From Mycobacterium paraffinicum (GTDB lineage: Bacteria > Actinomycetota > Actinomycetes > Mycobacteriales > Mycobacteriaceae), in assembly GCF_001907675.1 (NCBI RefSeq), contig NZ_MPNT01000020.1, positions 1 through 64,000 of the forward strand: a DNA stretch of 64,000 nucleotides, in the 5' to 3' direction. Under the pieces are notes generated by a model. The model was not told the DNA's origin. It saw only the letters and a list, made by a program, of their open reading frames with translations, and searched no databases. Within the stretch, counting starts at the first letter, position 1; each line of letters opens with the position of its first letter. Positions 17,980 through 26,701 of this stretch are shown piece by piece. The translations under genes and the position numbers were made by a program.

Positions 17980-19277
17980 TTCGGCGCGCGACGCTGCTGG
18001 ACGGAACGACCACCGACATCCGGCTCGGCGACCACATCGACGAAATGGGCGACGGCCTGGTCGCCGAGAGTGGCGAGGGCGTGCTCTACGCCGGCGGGGG
18101 CACCGTCCTGCCCGGCCTGCACGACCACCACGTGCACGTGCGCTCGGCCGCCTCGGCGCTGGATTCGTTCTTCGTCGGACCTCCCGGCGTCAGCACCAAA
18201 GCCGAACTGACGCAACTGCTGTCGAACGCGACGCCGGGCCCCGACGGTTGGATCCGCGCCATCGGCTACCACGAGTCGGTCGCCGGCGATCTGGACCGGA
18301 ACGCGCTGGACGCCATCGTGCGCAGCGTCCCGGTGCGCATCCAGCACCGCAGCGGTGTGCTGTGGATCCTCAACTCCGAGGCGCTCGGTCGGATCGGGTT
18401 TTCCGAACATCCCGACGGCCGGCTGCGCAGCGCGGACCACGGCTGGTCGGACCTGCTGCAGCGGCGCGAAAGCGACCTGGCGGAGCTGAGCCGGCGAATC
18501 ACCGCGACCGGCGTCACCGGCGTCACCGACGCCACCCCCGACCTCGACGCGGACGACATGGTGTCGCTCATGGTGGCGCACCGGCACGGCGAGTTCCGGC
18601 CACGGCCGAGTTTTCTGTCCCCGGGCAAGATCATCCTGCACGACGACCGCCTCGACCTGGACGCCCTGACGGACTGGATCGCCGGCCACCACGGCGCGGG
18701 AAGGCCCGTCGCCGTGCATTGCGTGACCGCGGCCCAACTGGTGGTCACCATCGCGGCCCTGCGGGCGGCCGGCGGCCACCCGCAAGATCGGATCGAGCAC
18801 GCCGCCGTCGTGCCCGAGGACAACGTGGCCGACCTCGCCGAGCTGGGTGTCACGGTGGTGACGCAGCCCAACCTCGTCGCCGAGCGGGGCGATCACTACC
18901 TCGCCGACGTCCCCGCGGCCGAACATCCCCAGCTGTGGCGGGTCGCCTCCCTGCTGGAGGCGACGGTGCCGGTGGCCCTGTCCACCGACATGCCGTTCGG
19001 CCACGGTGACCCCTGGACGGCGATGCGCGCCGCCGTCTACCGCACCACCCCGAGTGGCGCCGTCCTGAACGCCAACGAATGTGTCTCCGCCCGAGAGGCG
19101 TTGACGATGTTCCTCGGCCGGCCGGACCGGCCGGGCCAGCCGCGCACCGTGGCGATCGGAGAGCCGGCGGACCTCTGTGTCCTGAGCGAGCCGCCGGCCA
19201 CCGCGCTGGCTGAGCTGGACGCCGGCATGGTGGCGGCCACCATCATCGGCGGCGAACTCGTCTACTTCTCGATGTGA
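17973..19277 (+). CDS. Amidohydrolase family metal-dependent hydrolase
   Basis: 434 aa from ATG 17973, with GAAAGGAG 9 bases upstream inside the preceding gene. Amidohydrolase-3 type: N-terminal beta-sandwich strand with LDGTTTDIRLGD, metal ligands HDHHVHV near residue 52, AVHCVTAAQ, DRIEHAAVV, and a STDMPFGHGDPW loop carrying the expected Asp. The C-terminal strands return to the small domain (IGEPADLCVL). Such enzymes cleave amide, urea or carbamate bonds in small cyclic or acyclic substrates; the substrate is unknown. Overlap with the CoA-transferase gene indicates one transcript. Ends 7 bp before the convergent lipW. Confidence 0.88.
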   Translation: MLIRRATLLDGTTTDIRLGDHIDEMGDGLVAESGEGVLYAGGGTVLPGLHDHHVHVRSAASALDSFFVGPPGVSTKAELTQLLSNATPGPDGWIRAIGYHESVAGDLDRNALDAIVRSVPVRIQHRSGVLWILNSEALGRIGFSEHPDGRLRSADHGWSDLLQRRESDLAELSRRITATGVTGVTDATPDLDADDMVSLMVAHRHGEFRPRPSFLSPGKIILHDDRLDLDALTDWIAGHHGAGRPVAVHCVTAAQLVVTIAALRAAGGHPQDRIEHAAVVPEDNVADLAELGVTVVTQPNLVAERGDHYLADVPAAEHPQLWRVASLLEATVPVALSTDMPFGHGDPWTAMRAAVYRTTPSGAVLNANECVSAREALTMFLGRPDRPGQPRTVAIGEPADLCVLSEPPATALAELDAGMVAATIIGGELVYFSM

Positions 19278-19284
19278 CCGCCGA

Positions 19285-20184
19285 TCACGGCACCGTGGCC
19301 AGGGCGGCGCGCAGCATGGCGCACTGGCTGTCGAAAAACCGCTGCGACACTTGGGCTTTCGGCAGGATCAGGTCGAAGCCGTGAAAGGCGCCCGGGATCG
19401 TCTCGACCTGGCACGGTACCCCGGCGGCCGTCAGGCGCTCCGCATAGGCCAGGTCCTCGTCGTGGAACAAGTCATGGGTGCCGACCCCGACCCAGGCCGG
19501 CGGCAGCCCGCTCAGGTCATCGCGCCGCCCCGGCACCGCGACCTGCGGGTCGGCGTCCCCGAGATACGCCGACCAGCCGAACCGGTTGCTGAGGTTGTCC
19601 CACAGCCGATAGTGCGACCTGGCGGCGGTGGCCGAACTCCGGTCGTCCAGCATCGGATACGTCAGCAGCTGGAACGCCGGGCTCACCTCGGCGCGGTCGC
19701 GGGCCAGCAGCGCCAGGGCCGCGGCCAGGCCACCGCCGGCGCTGGCGCCGCCGATGGCCACCCGATACCGGTCCACGGACGGCAAACCGGCCAGCCAGGT
19801 CAGCGCCGAATAGCAGTCTTCCAGCGGCGCCGGATAGGGATGTTCGGGCGCCAGGCGATATTCCACCGACGCGACGGTGATCCCCAACCGGCGGCTGAAC
19901 TCGCTGCAGAGCCGGTCGTCCTGCTCGGCGCTGCCGATCACGTAGCCGCCGCCGTGGATCCACAGCAGCGCCGGGGCCGGGTCCGCGACGCCGACCGGGC
20001 GGAACAGCCGCACACCGGCCCCCGAACCCAGTGTGATCACTTCGACGTCGCGGACGGGCTTGCTCAGCCGGCTGCGCAGCGCCATCGCGGCCCGCATCAG
20101 CGGGAGGGTCCGGGGGCCGACGATTCGTCGGGGGGCGAATCGCGCGACCCGCCGCAGGTCGGGGTGAACATCGGTGTTCGGCAC
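19285..20184 (-). CDS. lipW: Esterase/lipase LipW (hormone-sensitive lipase family)
   Basis: 299 aa from a GTG at 20184 (opening PNTDVHPDLRRVARFAP). HSL-type alpha/beta hydrolase: oxyanion motif HGGGYVIG, nucleophile elbow GGASAGGG (Ser), Asp in VGTHDLFHDED, His in GAFHGFD. Hydrolyses short- to medium-chain acyl esters. No signal peptide, so cytoplasmic. Corresponds to Rv0217c. 76 bp separate it from the divergent hydrolase at 20261. The start is supported by homology more than by the weak upstream Shine-Dalgarno. Confidence 0.92.
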   Translation of the reverse strand: MPNTDVHPDLRRVARFAPRRIVGPRTLPLMRAAMALRSRLSKPVRDVEVITLGSGAGVRLFRPVGVADPAPALLWIHGGGYVIGSAEQDDRLCSEFSRRLGITVASVEYRLAPEHPYPAPLEDCYSALTWLAGLPSVDRYRVAIGGASAGGGLAAALALLARDRAEVSPAFQLLTYPMLDDRSSATAARSHYRLWDNLSNRFGWSAYLGDADPQVAVPGRRDDLSGLPPAWVGVGTHDLFHDEDLAYAERLTAAGVPCQVETIPGAFHGFDLILPKAQVSQRFFDSQCAMLRAALATVP

Positions 20185-20260
20185 CGCATCAGTATCACCG
20201 ACGCGGAACACCGCGCGGCCTGCTATGAGTGATATGCGGGGATAGACATCGGGAGGCAAC

Positions 20261-21097
20261 GTGGCCGGGAACGCTCCGAAGCTCGCTGCGCGGTTCGTCG
20301 ACACCGCGCTCGGCAAGATCCGCGTGCAGGTCAGCCAGGGCACCGGGCCCGCGGTGCTGCTGTGGCCCAGCCTGCTGATGACCGGGGACCTCTGGGCCGG
20401 CCAGGCCGCGAGGTTCGGTGCCAGCCACCGTCTGGTGCTGGTCGATCCGCCCGGCCACGGCGGCAGCGAGCCCCTGCGGTCGGCCTTCACGTTCACCGAC
20501 TGCGCCCGCTGCGTCGTCGACCTGCTGGACGGGCTCGGTATCGACAAGGCCCACATCGTCGGCAATTCCTGGGGCGGCATGATCGGCGCCACGTTCGCGG
20601 CGCGGCACCCCGACCGCCTCGACCGCGCCGTCCTGATGAACTGCACGGCGTCGAAGGCCGGCGTCCTGCAGAAGGTGAAATACGCGGCCATGTTGCGCAC
20701 GGCCGCGGCGCTGGGCGGCCTCCGGCCCCCGCTGACACGGTCGGCCCTGCGCGCGTTCCTCGGGCCGACGTCGCTGCGCACCCGGCCGGACGTCGTCGAG
20801 ACCGTGCGCGCCAGCCTGCGGGCGGTCAACATCGATTCGGCCCGCTGGGCGGTCCGCAGCGTGGTCCCCGCTCGGCCGGACCAGCACGCGCTGCTGCACA
20901 CCATCTCGGCCCCGGTCCTGGTGGTCGCCGGCGCCGAGGACGCCACCTTCCCCGTCGCGGAAACCCGGGCCATGGCGGAGTCGATCCCCGGCTCGTCGTT
21001 TCGCGTGCTCGACGGGATCGCACACCTCGCGGCGCTGGAAGACCCGGCCCGGGTGAACGGCCTGCTGCAAGATTTCTTGTTCGGATCGCCGCGGTGA
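20261..21097 (+). CDS. Alpha/beta-fold hydrolase
   Basis: 278 aa from a GTG with GGGAGG 4-9 bases upstream. Alpha/beta hydrolase-1 type: DPPGHGGSEP, nucleophile elbow GNSWGGM (Ser), an all-helical cap, VVAGAEDATFPV with the acidic residue and GIAHLAALEDP with the catalytic His. The family includes enol-lactonases and C-C hydrolases; substrate unknown. It precedes the nitrate operon by 156 bp and is probably a separate unit, transcribed divergently from lipW. Confidence 0.87.
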   Translation: MAGNAPKLAARFVDTALGKIRVQVSQGTGPAVLLWPSLLMTGDLWAGQAARFGASHRLVLVDPPGHGGSEPLRSAFTFTDCARCVVDLLDGLGIDKAHIVGNSWGGMIGATFAARHPDRLDRAVLMNCTASKAGVLQKVKYAAMLRTAAALGGLRPPLTRSALRAFLGPTSLRTRPDVVETVRASLRAVNIDSARWAVRSVVPARPDQHALLHTISAPVLVVAGAEDATFPVAETRAMAESIPGSSFRVLDGIAHLAALEDPARVNGLLQDFLFGSPR

Positions 21098-21131
21098 GGC
21101 CGCGGTAGTCCCTAGGACAATCCGTGGAAAT

Positions 21132-21144
21132 ACCTCCGAAACAC
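21132..21144 (+). promoter_or_regulatory. GlnR-box-like AC-n9-AC motif upstream of narB
   Basis: ACCTCCGAAACAC fits the AC-n9-AC core described for mycobacterial GlnR, the nitrogen-limitation activator, including an internal GAAAC. A single degenerate box is weak by sequence, but it sits 110 bp before a nitrate/nitrite assimilation operon, the expected target. Confidence 0.35.
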
Positions 21145-21206
21145 GCCGCACGTAGCTTCGGAAGCGAAGGCCTATCGGGAGGGCGACATGGGAGGTCTCA
21201 AATGCG

Positions 21207-21231
21207 GGGCCGGCGGATTGCGCGCCGGCCC
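21207..21231 (+). other. Leader hairpin before narB
   Basis: GGGCCGGCG / CGCCGGCCC, 9 perfect pairs with a 7-base loop, ends 22 bases before the narB ATG. No T-run follows, so it is not a classical terminator. A smaller hairpin (GCTTC-G-GAAGC) lies upstream around 21156. A leader of this kind could serve attenuation of nitrate genes or mark processing; only the base pairing is observed. Confidence 0.4.
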
Positions 21232-21253
21232 TTCAGCCAAGCGGTGATCGCCG

Positions 21254-23365
21254 ATGGCGCCGGCGCCGACGAAAACGCACTGCCCGTATTGCTCGTTGCA
21301 ATGTGGGATCACGCTCGACACATCAGGGGGCCGCGTCGAGCTCGCTCCACAGCGTGACTTTCCCACCAATCGCGGTGGGCTGTGCGCAAAGGGGTGGACC
21401 GCGGCTGACCTGCTGGGTCACCCGGACCGCTTGACCGGTCCACTGATTCGCGACGATCGTGGCTCTCCGTTGCGACGGGCCAGCTGGAACGAGGCGCTGG
21501 AGCGGGTCGTCGCCGCCTTCCAGCGGGCGCAGCGCGACCACGGGCCGAATGCGGTGGGCTGCTTCGGCGGTGGTGGCCTGACCAACGAAAAGGCTTACCA
21601 GTTGGGCAAGTTCGCCCGCGTCGCGCTGCGCACCTCGGCGATCGACTACAACGGACGGTTCTGCATGTCGTCGGCGGCGGCGGCGACGAACCGCTCGTTC
21701 GGTATCGACCGCGGATTGCCGTTCCCGCTGGCCGATATCGCGCAGGCGGACGTGATTCTGCTGGTCGGCAGCAACCCCGCCGAGACGATGCCTCCGGCGA
21801 TGCAGTTCTTCGACGAGGGCCGGGACGGCGGCGCCAAGCACATCGTCGTGGACCCCCGGCGTACCGCGACCGCCGCTCGGGCCGACCTCCACCTGCAGCC
21901 CGTCCCCGGCACCGACCTGGCGCTGGCCAACGGCATGCTCAATGTCATTGCCCGCGAGGGACTTATCGACGAGGAATACGTCGCTGCGCGCACCACGGGC
22001 TTCGAGGCGGTGCGCCGGGGCGTGCGCCTCTACTGGCCGGATAGGGCCGAACGGATCACCGGCGTGCCCGAGAACGACATCGTCGTCGCGGCGCGGATGC
22101 TCGCCAAGGCCGATCGCGCGATGATCTTGACCGCCCGTGGCGCCGAGCAGCACAGCTCCGGCACCGACACGGCGCAAGCCTTCATCAATCTCGCGCTTGC
22201 GCTGGGCCTGCCGGGCCGTCCGTTCAGCGGGTTCGCCACCATCACGGGTCAGGGCAACGGGCAGGGCGGCCGCGAACACGGGCAGAAGTGCGACCAGCTC
22301 CCGGGATATCGCAGACTCGACGATCCGGTCGCGCGGGCCCACGTGGCGCGGGTATGGGGAATCAACCCAGCCGACCTCCCCGCACCGGGCCAATCGGCGT
22401 ACGAAATGCTCAGCGGGATGGGCAGTTCGGGCGGCGTGCGCGCGCTGTGGGTGCTGGCGTCCAACGTCGCGGTGTCGGCGCCGAATGCGCTGCACGTGGC
22501 CGAGAGGCTCAAGGCGCTCGACTTCCTGGTGGTCTCCGACATCTTCTTGTCCGAGACGGCCGCGCTGGCCGACGTGGTGCTGCCCACATCCCAGTGGGCC
22601 GAAGAGTCGGGAACCATGACGAACCTGGAGGGCCGCGTCATCATGCGTCGTGCCGCGATCGCGCCGCCCGGCGACGTGCGTTCAGACCTCGACGTGATGA
22701 GCGATCTTGCCAAGAGACTGGGCGCACAGGGCTTTTCGGCAGATCCAAAGGAAGTCTTCGAGGAGCTGTCCCGAGCGAGCCAGGGCGGGAAGGCCGACTA
22801 CCGCGGAATCAGTTACGAACGAATCGAGGCCGGCGACGGGGTGTTCTGGCCGTGCCCGTCCGCGATGTACCCCGACACCCCTCGGCTGTTCGTCGAGGAC
22901 TTCCCGACGCCTGACCGGCGCGCACACTTTCATGTGACCGAACAACAGGGTGCGGCGGAACTGCCTGATGACGACTACCCGTACTACCTCACGACCGGGC
23001 GCGTGTTGCGCCAATACCAGTCCGGTACCCAAACCCGCAGAGTCGCCGCGCTCGCCGACGGCGACGGCGGACCGGTGGCCCAGCTGCATCCCACGCTGGC
23101 GCGGCGGGTGGGGGTGGGCGACGGGGAGAAGGTCCGTCTGACCACCCGCCGCGGCGAGGTCGTGATGACCGCCCGCATGGACCGCGGCATCCGGCCGGAC
23201 ACCGTCTTCGCGCCGTTCCACTGGGGCGGTGCGGCGTGCATCAACCGGCTGACAAATCCGGAACTGGACCCGCACTCCCGGATGCCGTCGTTCAAGGTTT
23301 GTGCGGTCGCAGTGTCCCCGGCCGGCGCCGACGCCGAGCCAGTCACATCAAGGGAGGGAGATTGA
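21254..23365 (+). CDS. narB: Assimilatory nitrate reductase catalytic subunit (molybdopterin, 4Fe-4S)
   Basis: 703-aa cytoplasmic molybdopterin oxidoreductase that reduces nitrate to nitrite for nitrogen assimilation. The N-terminal [4Fe-4S] motif is C10-x2-C13-x3-C17-x26-C44 (HCPYCSLQC, GGLCAKG). NGRFCMSS carries the Mo-ligating Cys137. NPAETMPP, ITGQGNGQGGREHGQKCDQLPGYR and the C-terminal molydopterin-binding TTGRVLRQYQSGTQTRR stretch follow. No Tat signal, FAD or ferredoxin domain is fused, so an external electron donor is needed; this matches NarB/NasA. The operon continues with nirBD, giving a complete nitrate-to-ammonium route. I recall no such genes at this locus in M. tuberculosis. 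Confidence 0.9.
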   Translation: MAPAPTKTHCPYCSLQCGITLDTSGGRVELAPQRDFPTNRGGLCAKGWTAADLLGHPDRLTGPLIRDDRGSPLRRASWNEALERVVAAFQRAQRDHGPNAVGCFGGGGLTNEKAYQLGKFARVALRTSAIDYNGRFCMSSAAAATNRSFGIDRGLPFPLADIAQADVILLVGSNPAETMPPAMQFFDEGRDGGAKHIVVDPRRTATAARADLHLQPVPGTDLALANGMLNVIAREGLIDEEYVAARTTGFEAVRRGVRLYWPDRAERITGVPENDIVVAARMLAKADRAMILTARGAEQHSSGTDTAQAFINLALALGLPGRPFSGFATITGQGNGQGGREHGQKCDQLPGYRRLDDPVARAHVARVWGINPADLPAPGQSAYEMLSGMGSSGGVRALWVLASNVAVSAPNALHVAERLKALDFLVVSDIFLSETAALADVVLPTSQWAEESGTMTNLEGRVIMRRAAIAPPGDVRSDLDVMSDLAKRLGAQGFSADPKEVFEELSRASQGGKADYRGISYERIEAGDGVFWPCPSAMYPDTPRLFVEDFPTPDRRAHFHVTEQQGAAELPDDDYPYYLTTGRVLRQYQSGTQTRRVAALADGDGGPVAQLHPTLARRVGVGDGEKVRLTTRRGEVVMTARMDRGIRPDTVFAPFHWGGAACINRLTNPELDPHSRMPSFKVCAVAVSPAGADAEPVTSREGD

Positions 23366-23369
23366 ACGC

Positions 23370-23723
23370 ATGGGTGATGACAGCACGCCCCGATTCCTGC
23401 AGGGCGCCTTCATATTCGACGGCAAGGGCTACGATGCGCCGGCGTTGCTCGACGCGTCGCTGCGTTACGTGGTGCCGGCCGGGTCGGTCGCCCAGCCGGT
23501 CTACTTTCGCGGCGGTAACAGCACGGACGAGCTGATCACCATCGTGCTGATGCGCGACGGCGCCCCGATGCGCTACTTCCCGATCGGCGCCAAAGACGCC
23601 GTGCACGTTCCGCTGCGGGTCGTCGAAGACCTGCTCGCCGACACCGTCCTCGAGGTCTCCGTCGCCGCGCCCGACGGATTCAGCGGGACGGTGTTCGTCG
23701 ACATCGGACTGGTCGAGATCTAG
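23370..23723 (+). CDS. Unknown 117-aa protein between narB and nirB
   Basis: 117 aa from the ATG at 23370, 5 bases after the narB stop, with AGGGAGGG about 10 bases upstream. Composition suggests a small all-beta protein: short strands (LQGAFIFDGKGY, LRYVVPAG, VYFRGGNS, ITIVLMRDG, VLEVSVAAPDGFSGTVFVDIGLVEI) separated by turns; no Cys, no signal peptide, no membrane segment. I do not recognise the family. Its tight place between the nitrate and nitrite reductase genes suggests an assembly, docking or electron-donor-coupling factor, or a ligand sensor. It is cofactor-free as far as can be seen. Confidence 0.8.
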   Translation: MGDDSTPRFLQGAFIFDGKGYDAPALLDASLRYVVPAGSVAQPVYFRGGNSTDELITIVLMRDGAPMRYFPIGAKDAVHVPLRVVEDLLADTVLEVSVAAPDGFSGTVFVDIGLVEI

Positions 23724-23740
23724 TCACCGAAGGAAGCCGC

Positions 23741-26254
23741 ATGACACTCTTGGCCAAACCCGAAACAAACGGCCACAATTCGGTCCGTCAGGCAACCCTG
23801 GTCGTGATCGGCAACGGCATGGCGGGCGCCCGCGCCCTCGAGGAGATCCTGGCCCGCGGTGGGGGCGAGCGATTCGCCATCACCGTGTTCGGCGACGAGC
23901 CCTACGGCAACTACAACCGGATTCTGCTGTCGAACGTGTTGGCCGGTTCCGATGACGTCGGCGAGATTTACCTGAACCCGCTGGACTGGTACTCCGACAA
24001 CGACATTGACCTGCGCGCGGGGGTGCGCGTGGTGAGCATCGATACGTTCGCGCACCTCGTGCACGCCGACGACGGCACCACCGTGCGGTACGACAAGCTG
24101 GTCCTTGCCACGGGCAGCCGGTCGTTCTTCCCGCCGGTGGACGGCATCTGGCTGGACAACAAGGAACTGGCGCCCGGCGTGTTCGGCTTCCGCACCCTCG
24201 ACGACTGCGCCGGCATGATCGAGTTCGCCGAAGGGCGACGCCGGGCCGCCGTCGTCGGTGGTGGCCTCTTGGGGCTCGAGGCCGCGCGGGGCTTGCAAAA
24301 CCGGGGGCTGCAGGTCGGGGTCGTGCAAGGCGGTCCCACGCTGATGAACGCCCAACTCGACGACCAGGGCAGCGGCATCCTGCGGCGCCTCGTCGAGGCG
24401 CTGGGCATCGAGGTGCATACGGGCAAGAAGACCACCCGGATGCTCACCCAGGACGGTCTGCCATCGGCGATCGAGTTCGCCGACGGTAGCCGGCTGCCCT
24501 GCGACATGGTGGTGATGGCGGCCGGCATCCGGCCCAACGTCGGTCTTGCGGTGCGCGCCGGTTTGACGGTGGAACGCGCCATCGTCGTCGACGACCAAAT
24601 GCGGTCGGTCGACGACGGCGACGTCTACGTGGTGGGGGAATGCGCGCAGCACCGCGGGCAGGTCTATGGTCTGGTTGCGCCCCTGTGGGAGCAGGCCGCG
24701 GTGCTCGCCGACCATTTGACCGGGACGAATCCTCATGCGGCATACCATGGGTCGCGCACCGCTACCAAGCTCAAGGTCGCCGGCGTGGACGTTGCGGCGA
24801 TGGGCATCAAGAGCCCAGAACGCGACGACGACGAGTTCGTGCAGTACTCCGAGCCCCGGCGCGGGGTGTACAAGACCGTGGTGGTGCGCGACGACAAGCT
24901 GGTGGGGGCCACGCTGGTCGGCGACGTCAGCAAGGTGGCCTTCCTGATGCAGGCCTTCGACCGTGGGCTGCCGCTGCCGCCCGAGCGCGTGTCGCTGATG
25001 TTCGACATCGGCGGCGCGCCGGACGAAGCGACCGGGGCCGCCGAATTGTCCGACGACGCGCAGGTATGCAACTGCAACGGCGTGAACAAAGCCACCATCG
25101 TCGACTGCGTCAAGGGCGGCCAGACGTCGGTCGAGGGCGTGATGTCGGCAACCCGGGCCGGCAAAGGCTGTGGGTCATGCAAGGGCCTGGTCGCCCAGAT
25201 CGTCGAGTGGGCCGCCGACGGTGCGGTTTCCGAAGACGCCGAGGCGAATTGGTACGTGCCCGGTGTGCCCTATGAGAAACCGGAGTTGATGCGCAAGGTT
25301 CGCGAGCTCGGATTGCACTCGGTCTCTTCGGTCTTCGCCGCGCTGGCGCCGGAAGGCCGCGAGGACGCCGGATCCAAGATGGCGCTGGCCTCGTTGCTGC
25401 ACATGATGTGGGGTGACGAATACGTCGACGAACGCGACGGCCGCTTCATCAACGACCGGGTGCACGCCAACATCCAGCGCGACGGAACCTTCTCCGTGGT
25501 CCCGCAGCTGAAGGGCGGCGTGACGAACTCCGAGCAGCTGCGCAAGATCGCGGACGTCGCAGACAAGTACCGGATCCCGATGATCAAGCTCACCGGCGGC
25601 CAGCGCATCGATCTGCTCGGTGTGCGCAAGGAGGACTTGCCGTCGGTGTGGTCGGATCTCGGGATGCCGTCCGGGTACGCCTACGGCAAGAGCTTCCGCA
25701 CCGTGAAAACCTGTGTAGGAAGCGATTTCTGCCGATACGGTGTCGGGGATTCCACGGCGCTGGGTATCGCGATCGAGGAGCGTTTCCAAGGGATACCCAG
25801 CCCCGGCAAGATGAAGTTGGCCGTGACCGGCTGCCCGCGCAATTGCGCCGAAGCGCTGTGCAAGGACGTCGGCGTCGTCGCGATCGAGGGCGACCAATGG
25901 CAGATCTACGTCGGCGGTGCGGCCGGCTCACACGTCCGCAAAGGCGATCTGCTCGCCACCGTGGACACCCATGACGAGGTGATCACGCTGACCGGGCGTT
26001 TCCTGCAGTACTACCGCGAGAACGCCAACTGGCTCGAGCGCACCTACGACTTCGTGCCCCGCGTGGGGATCGACCGGATCCGGGGCATCGTGGTCGACGA
26101 CAGCGACGGCATCGCCGACGAGCTGGACGCGCACATGCAGATGTCGGTCGACTCCTACCGTGACCCATGGGTCGACGGTCGAAATCCCGCCACGGTCAAC
26201 CAGTTCGGCTCGTCCCTGCCGCTGATCCCGCTGCCTCAGGTGCCGGTCCGATGA
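23741..26254 (+). CDS. nirB: Assimilatory nitrite reductase [NAD(P)H] large subunit
   Basis: Six-electron reduction of nitrite to ammonium. 837 aa, normal for NirB. Order: FAD-binding Rossmann (VVIGNGMAGARALEEI), NAD(P)-binding AVVGGGLLGLEAARGL, a BFD-type [2Fe-2S] domain with CNCNGVNK and GCGSCKG (about residues 443-480), then sulfite/nitrite reductase domains with the siroheme/[4Fe-4S] cysteines in TCVGSDFCRYG (about 657) and TGCPRNCAEALCKD (about 697). GAAGGAAG precedes the ATG. Its stop overlaps the nirD start (ATGA). Confidence 0.96.
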   Translation: MTLLAKPETNGHNSVRQATLVVIGNGMAGARALEEILARGGGERFAITVFGDEPYGNYNRILLSNVLAGSDDVGEIYLNPLDWYSDNDIDLRAGVRVVSIDTFAHLVHADDGTTVRYDKLVLATGSRSFFPPVDGIWLDNKELAPGVFGFRTLDDCAGMIEFAEGRRRAAVVGGGLLGLEAARGLQNRGLQVGVVQGGPTLMNAQLDDQGSGILRRLVEALGIEVHTGKKTTRMLTQDGLPSAIEFADGSRLPCDMVVMAAGIRPNVGLAVRAGLTVERAIVVDDQMRSVDDGDVYVVGECAQHRGQVYGLVAPLWEQAAVLADHLTGTNPHAAYHGSRTATKLKVAGVDVAAMGIKSPERDDDEFVQYSEPRRGVYKTVVVRDDKLVGATLVGDVSKVAFLMQAFDRGLPLPPERVSLMFDIGGAPDEATGAAELSDDAQVCNCNGVNKATIVDCVKGGQTSVEGVMSATRAGKGCGSCKGLVAQIVEWAADGAVSEDAEANWYVPGVPYEKPELMRKVRELGLHSVSSVFAALAPEGREDAGSKMALASLLHMMWGDEYVDERDGRFINDRVHANIQRDGTFSVVPQLKGGVTNSEQLRKIADVADKYRIPMIKLTGGQRIDLLGVRKEDLPSVWSDLGMPSGYAYGKSFRTVKTCVGSDFCRYGVGDSTALGIAIEERFQGIPSPGKMKLAVTGCPRNCAEALCKDVGVVAIEGDQWQIYVGGAAGSHVRKGDLLATVDTHDEVITLTGRFLQYYRENANWLERTYDFVPRVGIDRIRGIVVDDSDGIADELDAHMQMSVDSYRDPWVDGRNPATVNQFGSSLPLIPLPQVPVR

Positions 26255-26571
26255 GCGGCGTCAACCTGGGCCCGGTGGATCAGATACCGGTCGGGGAGGG
26301 CCGCACCTTTGTCGTCGAGGGCCGGCAGATTGCGGTGTTCCGGTTACGGGACGGGTCGCTGCGCGCACTGGACGCCGTGTGCCCGCACCGCGGCGGTCCG
26401 CTCGCCGACGGGCTCGCCGACGCCCGGGTCGTCATCTGCCCGCTGCACGGCTTCACCTACGACCTGGCGACGGGGTGCGAGGTCTCGGGCGGCGCGTCGG
26501 TCACCGCCTACCCCGTCCACGTGGACAACGGAACGGTTCAGCTGTCGGTAGACGGGAAGGTCCACGCCTGA
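26251..26571 (+). CDS. nirD: Nitrite reductase small subunit, Rieske type
   Basis: 106 aa from the ATG overlapping the nirB stop (26251-26254). A Rieske [2Fe-2S] domain with intact ligands CPHRG (about residues 44-46) and CPLHGF (about 63-66), spaced as in Rieske ferredoxins. Many enteric NirD proteins have lost the cluster ligands; this one keeps them, so it may carry electrons rather than be purely structural. Last gene of the narB operon. Alternatively it is a generic Rieske ferredoxin, but context favours NirD. Confidence 0.93.
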   Translation: MSGVNLGPVDQIPVGEGRTFVVEGRQIAVFRLRDGSLRALDAVCPHRGGPLADGLADARVVICPLHGFTYDLATGCEVSGGASVTAYPVHVDNGTVQLSVDGKVHA

Positions 26572-26660
26572 TCGCTGAACCATTCCGCTCCCTGGCGCGT
26601 ACACCAACGGTGGATTAGCCGAACAAAGATCGGGGTATCGGTGGAATGCTGGCGAGCGCG

Positions 26661-26676
26661 GCACGCGTCAGCGTGC
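26661..26676 (+). terminator. Hairpin after the nitrate/nitrite operon
   Basis: GCACGC-GTCA-GCGTGC, 6 perfect pairs with a 4-base loop, about 90 bases past nirD. No T-tract follows, which is usual for mycobacterial terminators, so function is uncertain. Confidence 0.4.
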
Positions 26677-26701
26677 AGGCTGTTGCTGGTGCGTCGTCGC
26701 A

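Noticed and set aside
19285..20973. Reading lipW as a 560-aa fusion protein
   Set aside because: Residues before the GTG at 20184 are antisense to the alpha/beta hydrolase gene and show no homology-like composition; lipW has its normal length from 20184.
21098..21253. Molybdenum-cofactor riboswitch upstream of narB
   Set aside because: Only simple hairpins can be drawn; I could not align the region with the conserved Moco core.
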